Assembly (NCBI RefSeq): GCF_014636315.1
Contig: NZ_BMED01000002.1
Span: 1,054,001-1,118,000, forward strand
Direction: 5' to 3'
From: Parundibacterium terreum
GTDB taxonomy: Bacteria > Pseudomonadota > Gammaproteobacteria > Burkholderiales > Burkholderiaceae_D
Length of the DNA: 64,000 nt
Shown: positions 8,789-17,111 of the stretch, piece by piece
Layout: each line of letters opens with the position of its first letter
Position numbering within the stretch: the first letter of the stretch is position 1
The notes under the pieces: generated by a model
Told to the model about the DNA's origin: nothing
What the model saw: the letters and a program-made list of their open reading frames with translations, nothing else
Database searches by the model: none
Position numbers and translations under genes: made by a program

Positions 8789-9562
8789 ATGCCAAAAGCC
8801 TCTAATCTTGTGGATGTCCTGAAGCGCGAACTGAAGGCGCGGGACATCACTTATGCGGATCTTGCCGCCCGCATTGACATGTCGGAAGCCAGTGTCAAAA
8901 GGATGTTTTCGCAGAAAAATTTCACGCTGCAAAGGTTGGACGAAATCCTGCAGGCAACCGAAATCAGCCTGCGCGACCTGGCGCTGACCACCAATGAAGA
9001 AACCCTGATCTCGGAACTGACCTATGACCAGGAAAAGGAAATCATCAGCGATCCGAAGAAATTCATCGTCTCTGTTTCTGTGCTGAACCTGCTCACGGTA
9101 GAGCAGATCATCAAGATCTATGACATCAGCGAGGTCGAAGTCGTGCGCCACCTGTTGCGGCTGGACAAGATAGGTTTTCTGGAGCTGTTGCCGAATAACC
9201 GGGTCAAGCTACTGGTATCGCGCACTTTCCGCTGGATACCGAACGGCCCCATACAAAGCAGCTTCCGTGACCAGGCCTATGCGGAATACCTGGAATCCAA
9301 TTTCGATGGCGAACATGAGCTGATGCGCCTGATCAATGTGATGCTTTCCAGGCAATCTGTTGCTGCTTTGCTAAATCGCCTGAAACAGGTCGCCCGTGAA
9401 TTTTCGGAACAGCACCAGGAAGATTCCAAACTGCCGTTTGAAGAAAAGCACAGGATCAGCTTCATGCTGGCCGCCCGCCCTTGGCTGCCGAAGCAGTTCA
9501 AGGACCTGGTGCGCAAGGACTACATCGACAAATACACCGAAAACAAGGCGAAAAGACTGTAA
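8789..9562 (+). CDS. XRE-type helix-turn-helix regulator
   Basis: A 257-residue protein with a Cro/CI-type helix-turn-helix at residues 8-65 (ITYADLAARIDMSEASVKRM then LQRLDEILQATEISLRDLA). The remaining 190 residues are helical, include a second winged-helix-like stretch (LLTVEQIIKIYDISEVEVVRHLLRLDKIGFLEL), and have no recognised ligand domain. It is divergent from the DUF2145 pair and lies 159 bp upstream of the condensin-like operon on the same strand, so it could regulate either. No transmembrane segment. Confidence 0.75.
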   Translation: MPKASNLVDVLKRELKARDITYADLAARIDMSEASVKRMFSQKNFTLQRLDEILQATEISLRDLALTTNEETLISELTYDQEKEIISDPKKFIVSVSVLNLLTVEQIIKIYDISEVEVVRHLLRLDKIGFLELLPNNRVKLLVSRTFRWIPNGPIQSSFRDQAYAEYLESNFDGEHELMRLINVMLSRQSVAALLNRLKQVAREFSEQHQEDSKLPFEEKHRISFMLAARPWLPKQFKDLVRKDYIDKYTENKAKRL

Positions 9563-9721
9563 TTCCCCCGAAACAGGTTTGCCCGGCTGCCGGTCATTGC
9601 ATTTATTGACACAAACATGCTGCAAGAAAGGCAAACCTGCTGTTGCAGAATTCCTCAATGAATTCATCTACTTAGCCACTCCGGAGCCCGGAACAGAGCT
9701 GTTTTCGGGTAAAATGCGCGC

Positions 9722-11173
9722 ATGCAGAATATTCACGACGACGCCGTCAATCAGAACGACGATGAACATGCTTTACAGTCTTTTTTCAAACCCGGTATCT
9801 CCCCCGATGATGTAGCCCAGGTATTCCACCTCAAGCGCGCGCAGCCGCTGCTGCAGGCTTTCACTGCGCTTTTCCACGGCGGTTTCAATGGCGTCTTGAT
9901 GCGCCTGCTGGTGCTGCGCGAACTGGCGGCGGATGTGCAATCGCCATCGCTGACGCGCGCCGATATCAATACCAAACTCGGCTATATGGAAGCAGACAGC
10001 CTGGAGACGGTATTGTCGCGCCTGCGTTCCACCGGTTTGCTGATCTGGGATGCAACCCAGTCCGTGTACCGCATCTCGCCCATCGCTCGCAATGTGCTGG
10101 CGGCAATAGAGAGCCTGCTGCAAGTCAACGAGCAGGAAGACCAGGCCGAAATGAGCTATATGCTGAGCCAGGTCGCCGGTGCACAGGCAGTCGGTGGCGT
10201 CTCGGTGGAGCAATTGCATCACTTGCTGGGCCGCCTGATCGAACTCACCGAAGAATTCAGCGATGCGATCGCATCCGGTTCCGAATTCCAGTTGCGCGCC
10301 GCGCAGCAAAAATGGCATACCGCTTGCGACTGGGTGGAAAAAGGTTCTGAAATCATCCACGCGATTACCAACGACAGCCGGGCCGACTCTGCCACGCACA
10401 AGGCTGCGCAGGCGATAGGCCGGGCGCAAAGTGCACTGTTGAACATGCAGGGCATGTTCTCACGCGCATTGAACCAGATTGAGCGCCAGCGCGTGCACCT
10501 GGGCCAATCCGGCTTGTCCACCACCGATATCAAGACCTGGCTGTTGCAACAGGATGACCTGGCTGCCCTGGCGACAGACGCCATGTCCAACCCGATCACG
10601 CCACTGTTCATCACCCCGTCAGAAATGATAGACGTGGCAGAAAGCGAACTGCTGGCCACTCGCGTTTCTGCGGTGCTGGGCAGCCTGCCCGCAGGTGAAA
10701 ATGCACCGGAAATAGAAAAAGACGACCAGGATGCCTTGCTGGAGCTGGATACCTGGCTGAGCGTGCTGACCAGCACCGATGCCCGTGACAAGCCGGCTTC
10801 GCTGCAGGACGTGCTGCTGCCCGCCAGTTTCGCGATTGCTTCTTACCGTGCCTCGTTGTTGCCCTTGCTGGGCGACGCCAACGAGTCGGCCTTGCAGGGC
10901 GCAACCGCCGACCTGGCTCGCCTGCCGCTGGTATTTTCCAGCAAGGACAAGATGCAGAAGGTCAAGGACGACCATGTCGCCGCGATCTCGGTGGCAACGC
11001 TGACGGCGATAGACCCGAAGCAAGTGCATGCGCCAGCCAAGCCCGCAAAAACAGGCAAAACCAAGGCCTCCAAGGCGACTCTCAGTGAGGCAGCAGAACC
11101 TGCGACGGCAACAGAAAATAATGACAGCGGCAAACAAGCCGCCGATGAAAGTGTAGAGCAAGACTATGAATGA
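9722..11173 (+). CDS. mksF: kleisin-like subunit of MukBEF/MksBEF-type condensin (MksF/JetA-like)
   Basis: First gene of a three-gene SMC operon. The 483-residue product starts with a winged-helix region (residues 35-125: AFTALFHGGFNGVLMRLLVL, INTKLGYMEADSLETVLSRL), then a long helical middle (LGRLIELTEEFSDAI to MQGMFSRALNQIERQR) and a disordered Ala/Lys/Glu-rich tail. That arrangement, the length and the position before a MukE-like and an SMC gene identify it as the MukF/MksF/JetA kleisin-type subunit, which bridges SMC heads. Assignment is by context and fold pattern, not by a single motif. The stop codon overlaps the start of mksE by 8 bases. Confidence 0.7.
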   Translation: MQNIHDDAVNQNDDEHALQSFFKPGISPDDVAQVFHLKRAQPLLQAFTALFHGGFNGVLMRLLVLRELAADVQSPSLTRADINTKLGYMEADSLETVLSRLRSTGLLIWDATQSVYRISPIARNVLAAIESLLQVNEQEDQAEMSYMLSQVAGAQAVGGVSVEQLHHLLGRLIELTEEFSDAIASGSEFQLRAAQQKWHTACDWVEKGSEIIHAITNDSRADSATHKAAQAIGRAQSALLNMQGMFSRALNQIERQRVHLGQSGLSTTDIKTWLLQQDDLAALATDAMSNPITPLFITPSEMIDVAESELLATRVSAVLGSLPAGENAPEIEKDDQDALLELDTWLSVLTSTDARDKPASLQDVLLPASFAIASYRASLLPLLGDANESALQGATADLARLPLVFSSKDKMQKVKDDHVAAISVATLTAIDPKQVHAPAKPAKTGKTKASKATLSEAAEPATATENNDSGKQAADESVEQDYE

Positions 11174-11942
11174 AGATTCCCAGATCCTGATTGCGCGCCT
11201 GCTTGCGCATCAAACCCTGCGCCGCGAAGACAAGCTGGTGAAGCGTGCGCTGTCCGATGAATTGTTCCGCGCCGAGGTGGATGCCCGCCTGCTGGCTTGC
11301 GGCATGAAGTTTATGGACAACGTCTATGCGGACCATGTGACGCTGGCTTTTACCCGCGATACAGAGCCGAAGATTTTCGGCGTCAAGGATACCTGGCAAA
11401 ACAATAATTTTGGCCTGGCACGCGACGGCGTCGCCTTGCTGGTGGTGCTGTGGGCCTTGATCATTCTGCCCAAGCGCGAACGGCAAGAAGCGCATCAGCT
11501 GGCAGAAGAAAACCAGAACGATATGTTCGGCAAGGAAAAACCAATGCCGCGCGCCGAGGACACGTCCATCGGCATTTCTTACCGCACGCTGCTGGCCGAT
11601 TTCGGCGACAAACTGGGCAAGAAAACCCGCATGGACATGAACCTGGGCCAATTGGCACGCTTCGGCTTCATCGAACGCAAAGGCGAATTCATCACCGAAG
11701 GCCCCTTGCTGGATTTGTTGATGGATACCGATACGCTGAAAGACAGGATCATCAACGGCGCACTGGCGGACATCTTCCATATCCCCGTGCCGCGAACTGG
11801 CGCCGTGATTGCAACGCCCGAAGTTGCACATCAGGTTGCGCCTCAAGTAGCACCTCAAGTTGTTCCAGAACCTGTTCCTGAACCTGCTTCCGAAATCGTG
11901 GATGCAGGAAGCATTACAGGCAGCGCCGCGGTAGAAGAATAA
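11166..11942 (+). CDS. mksE: MukE/MksE-like condensin subunit (JetB-like)
   Basis: A 258-residue protein overlapping the upstream kleisin gene by 8 bp. The N-terminal two thirds look like tandem winged-helix domains of the MksE/JetB type (ISYRTLLADFGDKLGKKTRM, LGQLARFGFIERKGEFITEG). This subunit binds kleisin and tunes DNA loading by the SMC dimer. The last 45 residues are a low-complexity Pro/Val/Ala tail with repeats of QVAP and PEPVPEP, likely flexible. It lies 83 bp upstream of the SMC gene, same strand. Identification rests largely on operon context plus the DNA-binding-like fold. Confidence 0.68.
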   Translation: MNEDSQILIARLLAHQTLRREDKLVKRALSDELFRAEVDARLLACGMKFMDNVYADHVTLAFTRDTEPKIFGVKDTWQNNNFGLARDGVALLVVLWALIILPKRERQEAHQLAEENQNDMFGKEKPMPRAEDTSIGISYRTLLADFGDKLGKKTRMDMNLGQLARFGFIERKGEFITEGPLLDLLMDTDTLKDRIINGALADIFHIPVPRTGAVIATPEVAHQVAPQVAPQVVPEPVPEPASEIVDAGSITGSAAVEE

Positions 11943-12025
11943 GCGTAGCCACAGAGACAAAATAACCAAGGTACTGCGGCAAAGACAATATCAGCGCGGC
12001 AGCCTCCAGGAAAAAGAAATCAATC

Positions 12026-14848
12026 ATGTTTCACATCAAATCCTTAGAACTCGTCCACTGGGACTACTGGCAGCGCATCAAGAACATCCCGCTGGATGCG
12101 AAGATCATTACGATCGCCGGCCAGAACGGTTCCGGCAAGACGACGCTGCTGGATGCCTTGCGCACGCTGTTCGGGCTGGAATGCTCAATGGGTCGCTCCT
12201 ACAAGCACTATGCGCGCCACTCCGGCCAGCAGACTGCGTGGATACGCGCAGTGGTGGACAACAGCGCGGTAGGGCCGCAGATCTCGAACCGCCCTTTCCG
12301 CTTGTCCGGCCTGTATGAAGATGAAGTGACGCTGTTTTGCCAGATACAGAAAAACGGCGGCGACTGGAAGCGCCACTACCTGATGCGCAGCGGCGTAGTC
12401 GAGATTGAAGATGTGCAGGAAGCCAATGACTGGCTGGGCGTGGAAACCTACCGCAAGCGCCTGTCGCATGCCGGCCTGTCCAGCGCGATGGGCAAGGTAC
12501 TGGCACTGGAACAGGGCGAAACCGACAAGCTGTGCGAATATGCGCCGCGCCAGTTGCTGGATCTGGTGTTCCAGGTGTTCGGCGACAAGGAAGTGCTGGA
12601 TGCCTATGATGACGCGAAGCGCCATCAGCGCGATACGGAAACCGAACTGCAGCGTTTTGAGACCGAGCTGGAAGGCGCAAAGACCAATCTGGAAGGCCTG
12701 CGCCTGCGCGTAGCCAACTACCACCAGTGGGAAAGCCTGAACAAGGAAAAACGCGATCTGCAGGAAGAAATCCTGCCGACGCTGCAATACCATGAGTCCC
12801 TGGAAAAAGCGGCAGCAATCAGCCACGCGATACGCGGCACCAAGCGCTCTTTGCAAACGCAGGACGCCGCATTGTCTGAAAAGCGTAACGAGCTGGCGCA
12901 AAAGGCGCAGCAGCTCAGCAATGCACAGCAACACGAAGCCTCGCTGGAAACAGAAGAATCGCAACTGCGCGAGCGCCTGCAGCAGATCAACAGCAAGCTG
13001 AAACCGCAAGAAAGCCTGCTGGAGCAAAAAGCCCGCCTGCAAAAACTGGCGGCAGAAGCCGATGCCGACGTTGCCAATGTTGCAGAAGACCTGGAAAAGA
13101 AAGAAGAAGAGCTGTCGCGCCTGAAGCAGGAACGCGACACCCTCAGCACCCGCATCAGCGCCGACCAGGCCACCATCTCTGCACTGCAGGGCAAGGCCGC
13201 ATTGCCGGATCCGGAAAACGTCAGGACCATGCGCCGCGCGCTAAGCGATGCCGGCATTGCACACACGATGCTGCCGGAAATCGTTGAAGTAACCGAAGCC
13301 AAATGGCAGGGTGCTGTTGAAGGCGTGCTGCGCGGATTTACCTCGGTGATCTTGCTGGACAAGGCTTCCGATGCATCGGCCGCCTACCGCGTCGGCGAGA
13401 AACAGCGCTACGGCCATTTCATCGTGCCGGACCGCGTCAGCGCTCCTGTCGTCAAGGACCAGAGCCTGTTGTCGGTTGTCAGCTTCAGCGCGCCCGCACC
13501 GGGTTGGCTGATAGAGCAATTGCAGCGCATACAGATGGTGGAATCCATTGATGCAGGCATCAAGCTGAAGGCGCAGGAATGGATTACGCCAGACGCCTAC
13601 CATGGCGAAAGACGCGGCGGCCGCTCGCTGTTCGTGGAAGCTGCACGCTACCGCTTCGGCAATGCCGGCCGTTCGCAAAGGCTGGAAGCGCTGCAAAGGG
13701 CCATGCCGCGCCTGCAGTCTCAGGAAGACCAGTTGACGATGAAGATCAGCAGACTTGCCGGTGAAATCAGCACGCTGAAAACCCGCCTGGCCGGTGTCGA
13801 TGCAGCCAAGGAACTGAACGCGCGCCATCCAGAATTTGAAGAAGCCACACGCAATGCGCAACCGTTGAAGCAGCAGCGCATCGAAGTAGGCAGCAGGCTG
13901 GGCGAGATCGCGCCTTTGCTGAAATCGGCTACCGAGCAGCGTTCCATCAGCCACGTCAAATGGGAGCAGGCCAAGGCTTCTATCGCCGATGCTGAAGCGG
14001 CATTGCGCGGTTCAGAAAAGCGCCATGCAGAAGAACGCAAATCGCATTTTGAAACCTTGCAAAACATGCGCCAGACCTGGCATACGCTGCCGACGAACTG
14101 GAAGCGCAGCAAGCACAGGCAGGAACTGGTTGATGAGCACGAAAACGCGCATCAGATTGAACTGCGCATACGCAGCCTGGGTAATAACCTGGCGCGCGAT
14201 GACTGGGAGACTGACTCTACCGTGGTGGACCAGTATGTGCGCCTGAATGCACTGCTGCAAGGCCGCCAGGCGGAAACCGATGATCGCCGCTACCAGAACA
14301 ACCGCGCGATGGAAGCCACGATCAATGCCCGCGCCGCCTACATGGACAGGCTGCGCTTTACGATCAAATCGTATAGCCGCAACATCAAGCAATTGGGCGA
14401 GTTGGCCGGCATCGAAGTACACACCGACCCGGTCAAGCTGGAAAACGACGACATCCAGTTGGCGCAAGCCGGCCTGCATGTGCGCTTCAAGTTTGACGGC
14501 AAGGGACCTATCGGCATGAACGATGGTGAAGCTTCCGGCGGCCAGCAAGTGATGAAGTCATTAATACTGCTGATAGGCTTGCTGAAGTCGGAAGACGGCT
14601 CCGGCGGCTTTGTGTTCATCGATGAACCTTTTGCCCACTTGGATATCCGCAACATCCAGCTGGTTGGCGAATTCCTGAAGAACACCGACGCGCAATACCT
14701 GATGACGACGCCGTTGACGCACAATACCGACGTCTACGATCCTTCAGAATTGACGCTGATCACCAGCAAAAAGAAAAAGGACACGGAATGGGCGCAGCCT
14801 ATCTTCGTGCTGCAGCGCAAGGTGGAAAAACAGAAGGAACGCGCTTAG
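12026..14848 (+). CDS. mksB: SMC-like condensin ATPase (MksB/JetC-like)
   Basis: A 940-residue SMC-type ATPase. Walker A is GQNGSGKT at residues 32-39. The ABC signature ASGGQQ is at 836-841. Walker B VFIDEP is at 863-868, with the D-loop FAHLD just after. Between them lie two long heptad-rich coiled coils (about 185-390 and 560-740) and a compact hinge-like domain (about 395-555). Length and architecture fit MksB, which is shorter than E. coli MukB. It would form an ATP-driven, loop-extruding dimer with MksF and MksE. No fourth gene (MksG/JetD nuclease) follows: there is a terminator and then a lipoprotein gene. ATG 12026 puts the head domain at the very N-terminus, as in the family. Confidence 0.8.
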   Translation: MFHIKSLELVHWDYWQRIKNIPLDAKIITIAGQNGSGKTTLLDALRTLFGLECSMGRSYKHYARHSGQQTAWIRAVVDNSAVGPQISNRPFRLSGLYEDEVTLFCQIQKNGGDWKRHYLMRSGVVEIEDVQEANDWLGVETYRKRLSHAGLSSAMGKVLALEQGETDKLCEYAPRQLLDLVFQVFGDKEVLDAYDDAKRHQRDTETELQRFETELEGAKTNLEGLRLRVANYHQWESLNKEKRDLQEEILPTLQYHESLEKAAAISHAIRGTKRSLQTQDAALSEKRNELAQKAQQLSNAQQHEASLETEESQLRERLQQINSKLKPQESLLEQKARLQKLAAEADADVANVAEDLEKKEEELSRLKQERDTLSTRISADQATISALQGKAALPDPENVRTMRRALSDAGIAHTMLPEIVEVTEAKWQGAVEGVLRGFTSVILLDKASDASAAYRVGEKQRYGHFIVPDRVSAPVVKDQSLLSVVSFSAPAPGWLIEQLQRIQMVESIDAGIKLKAQEWITPDAYHGERRGGRSLFVEAARYRFGNAGRSQRLEALQRAMPRLQSQEDQLTMKISRLAGEISTLKTRLAGVDAAKELNARHPEFEEATRNAQPLKQQRIEVGSRLGEIAPLLKSATEQRSISHVKWEQAKASIADAEAALRGSEKRHAEERKSHFETLQNMRQTWHTLPTNWKRSKHRQELVDEHENAHQIELRIRSLGNNLARDDWETDSTVVDQYVRLNALLQGRQAETDDRRYQNNRAMEATINARAAYMDRLRFTIKSYSRNIKQLGELAGIEVHTDPVKLENDDIQLAQAGLHVRFKFDGKGPIGMNDGEASGGQQVMKSLILLIGLLKSEDGSGGFVFIDEPFAHLDIRNIQLVGEFLKNTDAQYLMTTPLTHNTDVYDPSELTLITSKKKKDTEWAQPIFVLQRKVEKQKERA

Positions 14849-14886
14849 CCCGCATAGGACTTACATATAAACCACTTATGCAATAG

Positions 14887-14920
14887 AAAAAGCCGGGCTT
14901 TGTCCCGGCTTTTTGTTTTT
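14887..14920 (+). terminator. rho-independent terminator of the condensin operon
   Basis: AAAAAGCCGGG and CCCGGCTTTTT form an 11-bp stem with a CTTTGT-type loop, followed by GTTTTT. It lies 38 bp after the mksB stop codon and closes the three-gene operon. Confidence 0.88.
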
Positions 14921-15153
14921 CCGGCATCCGCCATTCAGCGCAGTCCAGCCCCTGTCTGCCCACGTCCTTGCTTCTGATTTTGTTACCGAGTGTAAATATT
15001 TTTCGGTTTGCGCTGCACTACAGGCAAAGTACCGACAACTTAGCCCGTCTTTCCAGGCGGTGTGCTCCGGCTTAAAAAATTGACATTAAAGTTCATATTC
15101 AAAGCCGGGCTTTTTCTATCCATGAAAGATGACGCCCATTCAGGAGGGGACAC
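14921..15153. promoter_or_regulatory. upstream region of the lipoprotein gene
   Basis: Non-coding. A TTGACA hexamer occurs at about 15080, with a loose TATTCA about 15 bases on. A GGAGGGGA ribosome site stands just before ATG 15154. Nothing else is recognisable. Confidence 0.35.
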
Positions 15154-16299
15154 ATGAATGAGTTTCGACTCAGCAGCAATAAGCTGGCGAACACAGCTAT
15201 CGCCAAATCCGCCTACAGCATTATCTACTGCACAGTCATGGCCCTGGGGGCCATCACCCTGAGCGCATGCGGAGGTGGCGGTTCAGCAGCGCCCGGCACA
15301 GGAACAACAGCGCCGCCGGCCACAACCCCGACAACACCTACCACGCCAGATGCACCGTCAACACCGGGCACCAGCACCTACGGCAGCATCCTGAAAGCGG
15401 ACCTGGGCGTCGGCGCCAGCCTGCATGGCGCTATCCCCTTCCCGTCCGATAATGCATGGAATCTGAATATTTCTTCGGCGCCGGTAGATCCCGCGTCCAA
15501 CGCAATCATCGCCAGCATAGGCTTGAATACCGGCCTGCATCCCGATTTCGGTTCGGGCCTGTATGCAGGCGCACCTATAGGCATCCCCTACACTGTGGTT
15601 GATTCCACGCAAGCCAAAGTGGCGGTCAACTTCCAGGCCTATGGCGATGAAAGCGATGCCGGCCCTTACCCTATCCCGGCAAATGCGCCCATAGAAGGCC
15701 AGCCCAGCAACGGCGCGGCCTTTAGCGGCGACCGCCATGTGCTGGTGCTGGATCGCAGCGCCAACCGCCTGTATGAACTGTACAACGCGATCCCGAATGC
15801 CGATGGTAGCTGGAAGGCCGATAGCGGCGCAGTATTCCACCTGGATTCAAACAATGTGCGCCCAACAGCCAAGGCCGGCTGGACCAGCGCCGATGCGGCG
15901 GGCTTGCCTATCTTTCCCGGGCTGGCACGCTATGATGAGGTAGCTGCCGGCGTGATCGCGCATGCACTGCGCTTTACGGTACAAAGGAGCCGCAACGCTT
16001 ACGTGCCGCCAGCCACGCATGCAGCGTCCAGCAGCACTGATGCCAGCTTGCCGCCTATGGGCATGCGGGTGCGCCTGAAAGCCGGCTATGCGATTCCGGC
16101 CAGCTTCAGCAACGACACCAAGGTCATACTGCAGGCATTGAAAACCTATGGGATGATCGTTGCCGACAACGGATCAAATTGGTACATCAGCGGAGCGCCG
16201 GATGCGCGCTGGAACAATGACAAGCTGGTCAGCGAACTGGGCAGCGTGCGTGGCTCCAATTTTGAGGTGGTGCGGATGGATGGGCTGGTAACGCCATAG
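15154..16299 (+). CDS. lipoprotein of unknown function
   Basis: A 381-residue predicted lipoprotein. An unusually long N-region precedes the hydrophobic segment and the lipobox LSAC (Cys about residue 39), then a Gly/Ser and Thr/Pro-rich linker (TTPTTPTTPD). The folded part starts near residue 75. Noticeable motifs are IPFPSDNAWNLNIS, GDRHVLVLDR, GLPIFPGLARYDEV, IAHALRFTVQRSR and ADNGSNWYISG. I do not recognise a named family; the regular motifs suggest a beta-rich extracytoplasmic domain, possibly carbohydrate- or wall-associated, but this is a guess. A strong ribosome site (GGAGGGGA) precedes the ATG. It stands alone, with a hairpin-capable repeat downstream. Confidence 0.72.
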   Translation: MNEFRLSSNKLANTAIAKSAYSIIYCTVMALGAITLSACGGGGSAAPGTGTTAPPATTPTTPTTPDAPSTPGTSTYGSILKADLGVGASLHGAIPFPSDNAWNLNISSAPVDPASNAIIASIGLNTGLHPDFGSGLYAGAPIGIPYTVVDSTQAKVAVNFQAYGDESDAGPYPIPANAPIEGQPSNGAAFSGDRHVLVLDRSANRLYELYNAIPNADGSWKADSGAVFHLDSNNVRPTAKAGWTSADAAGLPIFPGLARYDEVAAGVIAHALRFTVQRSRNAYVPPATHAASSSTDASLPPMGMRVRLKAGYAIPASFSNDTKVILQALKTYGMIVADNGSNWYISGAPDARWNNDKLVSELGSVRGSNFEVVRMDGLVTP

Positions 16300-16334
16300 G
16301 CTGCCAGCAGCGGACTCGATCCAGGAAGTACTTG

Positions 16335-16443
16335 GAAGATGTTTCAACATGAGCGTGGCTAGGAGTAGCGACGAAGACAGTACGCCTACGGCAATGAGCG
16401 GCAAGGAGCGACAACAACGCCACGGTCATGTTGAAACGTCTTC
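16335..16443. repeat. 109-bp inverted-repeat element between convergent genes
   Basis: Arms 16335-16358 and 16420-16443 are reverse complements at 22 of 24 positions (core GTTTCAACATGA), enclosing 61 bp. The right arm ends directly at the stop codon of the minus-strand gene. It may serve as a bidirectional transcription stop or be a small repetitive element; there is no clear T-run. Confidence 0.6.
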
Positions 16444-16956
16444 TTAGTCGATAAACTGGTCCCAGACTATCTTGATCAGCTTATCTTCCTTGAAGCACAG
16501 GCTGGCGCCGCTCTGCTTCTCTTCGTACACGTATTCATAGCAATCGTCATTCAGGTAGCTGGGCTGCCCCAGCACCGATTTGACTTTGGCGGTATTGCTG
16601 CCGAGATCCAGGCCGCGCGGTATCTTCCATTGCCCGCCGCTGAGGCTGACTTGCGACAGATAGAATTTACGGGGGTTGGTGACCGGATAATTCATTTCCA
16701 GCTCCAGGCCGTCCAGCCGCATTTGCCTGGTCACGCCCTTGGCATCATTGCTTTCGCCGCCGGACTCGCTGGTGACCGTGAATCGCGATTTTCCGCAAAC
16801 GCCTTTCGGCAGATCGCAAGCCTTAAGCACCTGCAGCGCCCCCTTTGAAACAAAATCCTTTGCGGTGGAACTGAGCTTGGGTACCTCATCTGCAGCGGCT
16901 GCCAGGGACAGTCCTGTGAATAGCAAGGCAATAGCAAATCGGATTTTGTTCGGCAT
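16444..16956 (-). CDS. small exported hypothetical protein
   Basis: A 170-residue protein with a signal peptide (IRFAIALLFTGLSLAAAADE), so periplasmic. The mature domain has four or more cysteines (KACDLPKGVCGKSRF, DDCYEYVYEEKQSGASLCF), which could pair in two disulfides. Segments such as GLDLGSNTAKVKSVLGQPS resemble the SmpA/BamE-type helix 'G-x-t..V...LG.P', so a BamE-like fold is possible, but I cannot name the family. It converges on the lipoprotein gene. Confidence 0.65.
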   Translation of the reverse strand: MPNKIRFAIALLFTGLSLAAAADEVPKLSSTAKDFVSKGALQVLKACDLPKGVCGKSRFTVTSESGGESNDAKGVTRQMRLDGLELEMNYPVTNPRKFYLSQVSLSGGQWKIPRGLDLGSNTAKVKSVLGQPSYLNDDCYEYVYEEKQSGASLCFKEDKLIKIVWDQFID

Positions 16957-17111
16957 GGCTGGCTCGCAGAATTCAGGATTTGGCTTGCAAAAAATCGGGC
17001 TTCCTTGATTTTGTCACAAGATACTTGAAAAGTCTGAATTGTATCTCCAATTGCCCAGGAGTAAATGTTTAGTCTTGTAACGACAACACTAAATTACTAG
17101 TCTTTGCAATT

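Noticed and set aside
14849..16299. a JetD/MksG nuclease downstream of the SMC gene
   Set aside because: The next gene is a lipoprotein with a lipobox, preceded by a terminator. No toprim motif was seen in the neighbouring genes.
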